Assembly (NCBI GenBank): GCA_026387965.1
Contig: JAPLKR010000031.1
Coordinates: forward strand, 1-14,229
Origin: Fusobacteriota bacterium
GTDB lineage: Bacteria; Fusobacteriota; Fusobacteriia; JAPLKR01
DNA length: 14,229 nt
Direction: 5' to 3'
In this document: in pieces, positions 14,115 through 14,229 of the stretch
How positions within the stretch are numbered: position 1 is the stretch's first letter
Layout: each line of letters begins with the position of its first letter
Translations under genes and position numbers: made by a program
The notes under the pieces: model-generated
Told to the model about the DNA's origin: nothing
Databases searched by the model: none
The model's input: only the letters and a program-made list of their open reading frames with translations

Positions 14115-14229
14115 ATGAAATCTGCATAAGTTATTTTATTACTTAATCATAATTATATTTAAAAAGAAAATAATAATCGTTAATTTAAAGTAATATTTTA
14201 TAAAAAATTAAAATATATATTTATTTTTA
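14115..14229. other. AT-rich non-coding end of the window
   Basis: About 115 bases of nearly pure A and T with many stops in all frames. I see no gene, RNA or usable promoter, and no continuation of the transporter homology. Confidence 0.6.

Noticed and set aside
13977-14115. A 139-bp segment with 13-bp imperfect terminal inverted repeats (TTTGGAGTGTTTC and GAAACACTCTAAA), like a MITE
   Set aside because: Translation shows continuous NSS transporter coding sequence from before the left repeat through the right one, so the repeats are chance.

Overview
Window of an AT-rich bacterial chromosome carrying mostly housekeeping genes. Signs of a diderm are a short signal-peptide protein with beta-barrel-like strands and an RseC-like membrane protein. 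An IspH-ribosomal S1 fusion, type III pantothenate kinase, an HPr with Ser46 and low-GC style genes with strong Shine-Dalgarno (SD) sites together make Fusobacteriota my favoured guess (moderate confidence, inferred from gene content only).

Layout. 1-590: no intact gene, stop-riddled AT-rich DNA, possibly a decayed element. 591-1159: a small exported protein (minus) and an HPr gene (plus) read from divergent promoters. 1159-5002: tight plus-strand operon HPr - IspH/S1 fusion - CoaX - RseC-like protein. 5082-5663: DUF1349 protein with its own leader, ending in a hairpin that contains the stop codon, then a bidirectional terminator. 5770-5925: a 51-residue ribbon-helix-helix protein (minus). 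6109-6535: four tRNA genes (Val, Asp, Phe, Cys; minus) with a perfect consensus promoter and a terminator. 6539-13707: a very compact minus-strand operon, in transcription order mutS2 remnant - ispD - nitrilase-family amidase - unknown membrane-anchored protein - cysS - mreB - holB. 13708-14229: the junction and remains of a sodium:neurotransmitter symporter (NSS/SLC6) gene on the plus strand.

The most informative part is the right-hand junction. The minus-strand mutS2 keeps homology only from just after its ATPase domain (from about 13722 leftward), and the plus-strand NSS gene keeps homology only from TM1b onward (from about 13748 rightward). The two genes point away from each other, and each has lost its N-terminus at nearly the same point, so one deletion across a divergent promoter region explains both. 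It would also have removed the original promoter of the ispD-cysS-mreB-holB operon. The NSS remnant is further split by an AT-rich insert of about 94 bp.

How the genes work together: IspD and IspH are the third and last enzymes of the MEP isoprenoid pathway, here in two separate operons. CysRS and tRNA-Cys lie in the same stretch. MreB (cell shape) and HolB (clamp loader) complete the core set. I see no CRISPR array, phage or complete mobile element, and no clear new multi-gene system.
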